From Trichomonas vaginalis G3 (Eukaryota; Parabasalia; Trichomonadida; Trichomonadidae): a stretch of 64,000 nt of DNA. Shown one piece after another: positions 61,093 to 64,000 of this stretch (the first letter of the stretch is position 1; every line of letters begins with the position of its first letter). The position numbers and the translations under genes were made by a program. Location: the NCBI RefSeq assembly GCF_026262505.1, contig NC_067208.1, positions 17,059,962 through 17,123,961 on the forward strand. The letters are read 5' to 3'. Under the pieces are notes generated by a model that ran no database searches, was not told the origin of the DNA, and was given only the letters and a program-made list of their open reading frames with translations.

Positions 61093-64000
61093 ATGTATCG
61101 GAAGTTGTCTAAGTTAGAACACTCGGAAATAAAACAACTTCTTACAGAAGCTAACATAGATGTTGCAAAGCATTACGCAACAAACAAAAAAGCACTCGCT
61201 GACTTCATTAAAGACTACAATGGTGAAATAACTTATGATAGAATTCATGAGTTCATAAAGCCGCAACGCGGCGAGGACGAAGTCCATGCAAGAACTTTTC
61301 CTTTAAATGACATTGCTATTGACTTATATCATAGACGTTCAGTACCACATGAAGTAAGAAGAGAAATGTTTGACATAACAAATGCAAACGTTGGTAAAAC
61401 ACGAAAGAGAGACGACACACTGAAACAACAGAGAAGAGAGATGTTTAAAAGTGCTATAGAACAAGTTCGCAAAGCTAACGATGTCATTCGTTCCATTGAC
61501 GACAAACCAAAAGAAGATGAGAGATGGTTAAAGAAAGATGAAGAGAATAGGAAGAGAAATGTGAAGTCAGGCAATAGACTCATTGACTTTAACATCGAAG
61601 CTTTAGATGAACCAAACAGAGACTACTTACACAAACATTTCGGTAAGGTTTTCATGAGACTCTTAGAGAAAATTAAAATAAACTCACAACAGAGATGGAT
61701 GGTATGTTATAAACTTGGTGGAAAGTATGAATGTTCTACGTTAAACCTCAATAATATTGGAACATTACTACATCAGCTCTTGAAGGAGAACTTTATATCA
61801 GAGATAGAAGCAAATGCTGCAGGTATTGTTGAAATGCACTATGACTTCTTCTTGACAAACATAAAGAATCTTACTGAAATAAAGATGTATGATTTAACAG
61901 AATATGAAGGCTTAACGATGTCAGATGTAAAGAAAGGCAAACCAAAAAAGAGACTATATAGAGATGAAAGCACACTGACAAATGACCAGAAAGCCATTTT
62001 GGAAGCTCTTAAGCAAACAGGAAACCCAGCACTTATAGAAAGCTTTTGGAAAGATAATGGTGAAAAGAAGTTTTATAAGAAGAGAAGCGGTCAGTTCTGG
62101 AAGTATCTTTGCACATTACCTATAAATCTTGAGCGCTACCAAATCTTCAATGAATTGAACAAAAGAACTGCAGCACTTATGACAGAAGACAATTGTTTCG
62201 TTTATGCTTGCATTCAGGCTGGAGTAAATGAAGAAACTATTGACCACATGAGAGAAGTCATTCGTGTTAGAGACTTTCCTCAAAGTAAAGTACAAGAAAT
62301 TTCTGACGCAACAGGTATAGCATTTAATGTTACCATTGGTTACTTCAATGACTCAAGACATAATGAAATAAAGAGATACATACCAAAAGAATGTAAAACT
62401 ATTCGAACTATTGACTTACTTCTTGTTGAAGACCACTACATGCTAAATGAAAGATTACCAATGACAACATATTTCGTCAGAAATTACAAAGAAATCTTGA
62501 AGGAGTGTGGTGGAATGAACATTGAGAAACAGATGAAGATTTATACAAAGAGAGAGAACAAATATGTAGTTCGTTATGATAGAACAACACCGTTATGGGA
62601 TGTTATGAAAACATTGTGGGAGTGCAAATATTTCGAACCTATTTCTTATGGAGAACTTTTCACATATACGACTGACTTATATAAACAGAACCTTGCACCA
62701 TTTAAAGATTTGACATATGCTCCAAAGTATTGTGTACAACTGAAGAAGAAAGCCGAGTCAAAAGAAGTAAATAAAGCTAAATGTAAGTTCATTCCTGAGC
62801 ACGTTTTCTTTGCTGACTTTGAGTGCAGTACCGATGGCTTTCATAAAGCTTTTAACATATGTTACGACAGTGAAGATGATTCAGTGAGTGAAAGCATTTG
62901 GGGTCAGAACTGTGCAACAGAATTTTTGGAGCGACTTCCTGACAAGAGTTTAATATATTTCCATAACCTCAGTTATGATATAAACTTCATCTTAAGACAC
63001 ATGACAGAAGTGAAAAGAACTCCCATCATTAAAGGTTCACGAACAATGCAAATAACTGGCTTATATAAAGGAAGGGCAATTATTATAAAAGACTCTTACA
63101 GTGTTATAAATAAGAAGCTTAAACTATTTCCTGCTATGTTTAACTTACAAACAGGACCGAAAGAAGTATTTCCATACAACTACTACAGCAGTGTTTTGTT
63201 AGCAAATGACAACAGAACTGGTGTCATTTCTGAAGCATGTAAGTTTATCCGGGATGCGGATACATTCATGAAAAACATAGATTCCATCAAAGGTTGCAGA
63301 ATAGATGAAAACCACTTCGACTTAGAAAAGTATAGCACATTTTATTGCAAACAAGATGTAAGAATTTTAAGAGAAGGTTTTGTTAAGTTCCGCAATGACA
63401 TATTGAAAGAATTTGATTTAAACGTTTATGACTACGTTAGTATTTGTTCAATTGCTAACAAATTATTTGAGAACAGAGTGTACTTCCCGAATGGAAATTT
63501 ATATGACCTCTCAAATAAACCAAGAGAATTTATTTCACGCTGTATTCAAGGTGGAAGATGTATGTTGTCAGATAACATTAAACAAAAGAGTAAAGAGAAA
63601 CTCATTGCTGATTTCGACGCTGTTTCATTATATCCATCAGCTATAGCAAGACTTTATACTTTAGAAGATATTCCAAAGGTTATGAAGAAAGAAATGTTAA
63701 GCACAGAGTATCTCATGAGACATTTATTCGATGACGACCAAAAGGAACCCATTGGTGAAAAGTTTATGTCTGGCTTCTTTGTTCTCATTAAGATAACAGA
63801 GATTGGAATACATAGACACTTTCCTTTAATAGTTTGTGACCCTGAACTAAATCCAGAACTTAACGTTCCCAGAAGTTCAAACACTTGCTGTTTAATGTAT
63901 GTTGACCATATAACATTACAAGACCTCATAAAATATCAAGGTGTCAAATGTGAAGTGTTGCAAGGATACTATTACGATGGAAACAGAGATATTAGAATAA
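61093..64000 (+). pseudogene. Polinton family B polymerase, copy 2, cut by window end
   Basis: Counterpart of the gene at 38,034-41,808. In this copy FADFECSTDGFHKAF (exonuclease motif I style), YFHNLSYDINF and DFDAVSLYPSA can be seen; motifs B and C lie beyond the window. Module 4 is repeated at 61,260-61,288. Broken, with fewer interruptions than copy 1. Confidence 0.85.
61260..61288 (+). repeat. Double-hairpin module 4, copy 2
   Basis: Same as 38,201-38,229, in the same coding phase. Confidence 0.75.

Larger units (their letters stand above)
47743..64000 (+). mobile_element. Polinton/Maverick copy 2, left 16.3 kb, broken
   Basis: Same family and orientation as copy 1. By alignment to copy 1 it begins AGTTAG near 47,743; the right end lies beyond the window. 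Same gene order up to the polymerase. It is also broken, with about ten interruptions in the part seen, fewer than copy 1, and retains longer fibre, collagen-like and penton-like genes. A young insertion judging by about 98% likeness to copy 1. Confidence 0.9.

Overview
The window looks like nuclear DNA of a trichomonad, most likely Trichomonas vaginalis or a close relative. The signs are AT-rich spacers, long intron-less genes, ankyrin/DUF3447 proteins, beta-rich surface proteins, a very large multi-pass cyclase with PAS and class III cyclase domains, T-rich TCA-type initiator sequences next to start codons, and huge Maverick/Polinton elements, which are famously abundant in that species. No tool or database was used; family names rest on motifs read by eye.

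Bases 1 to about 24,550 are host chromosome. In order: the end of an ankyrin-repeat gene; a helical protein resembling the exocyst subunit Sec3; a dead or read-through surface protein gene (two in-frame stops); a small helical protein of unknown role; ribosomal protein eL27; a CHD-type chromatin remodeller that also carries an FYRN/FYRC domain; a frameshifted ankyrin/DUF3447 gene; a start-less beta-helix surface protein fragment; a DJ-1 family protein; a DHYC-type palmitoyltransferase-like protein; an SMP-domain lipid-transfer protein; and a 1545-residue adenylyl-cyclase-like receptor. The genes are single transcription units on both strands and share no obvious pathway.

From about 24,790 to 46,814 lies a nest. 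A pogo/Tc1-mariner-like DNA transposon is split inside its transposase gene by a complete-length Polinton (copy 1, 25,544-46,572) with 0.73-0.76 kb terminal inverted repeats and a 5-bp target duplication. About 0.9 kb of gene-free sequence follows. A second Polinton in the same orientation (copy 2) begins near 47,743 and runs off the window at 64,000. The two are about 98% alike by eye over sampled stretches. Both are fossils: copy 1 carries roughly twenty or more breaks, the visible part of copy 2 about ten.

The Polinton parts are a protein-primed type family B polymerase, a retroviral-type integrase, an FtsK/HerA-type packaging ATPase, a probable major capsid protein, beta-rich putative minor capsid proteins, a collagen-like protein, a fibre ending in a phage tail-collar-like domain, two KilA-N genes and several small unknown genes. 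No maturation protease was recognised.

The most unusual material is non-coding or semi-coding sequence inside the Polintons. One is a family of about 28-base double-hairpin modules whose stems covary between loci; some lie inside genes in one preferred reading phase, and some are present in one copy and absent or altered in the other. Another is short arrays of a 12-base unit between genes. A third is a repeated upstream cassette shared by three consecutive genes including both KilA-N genes.
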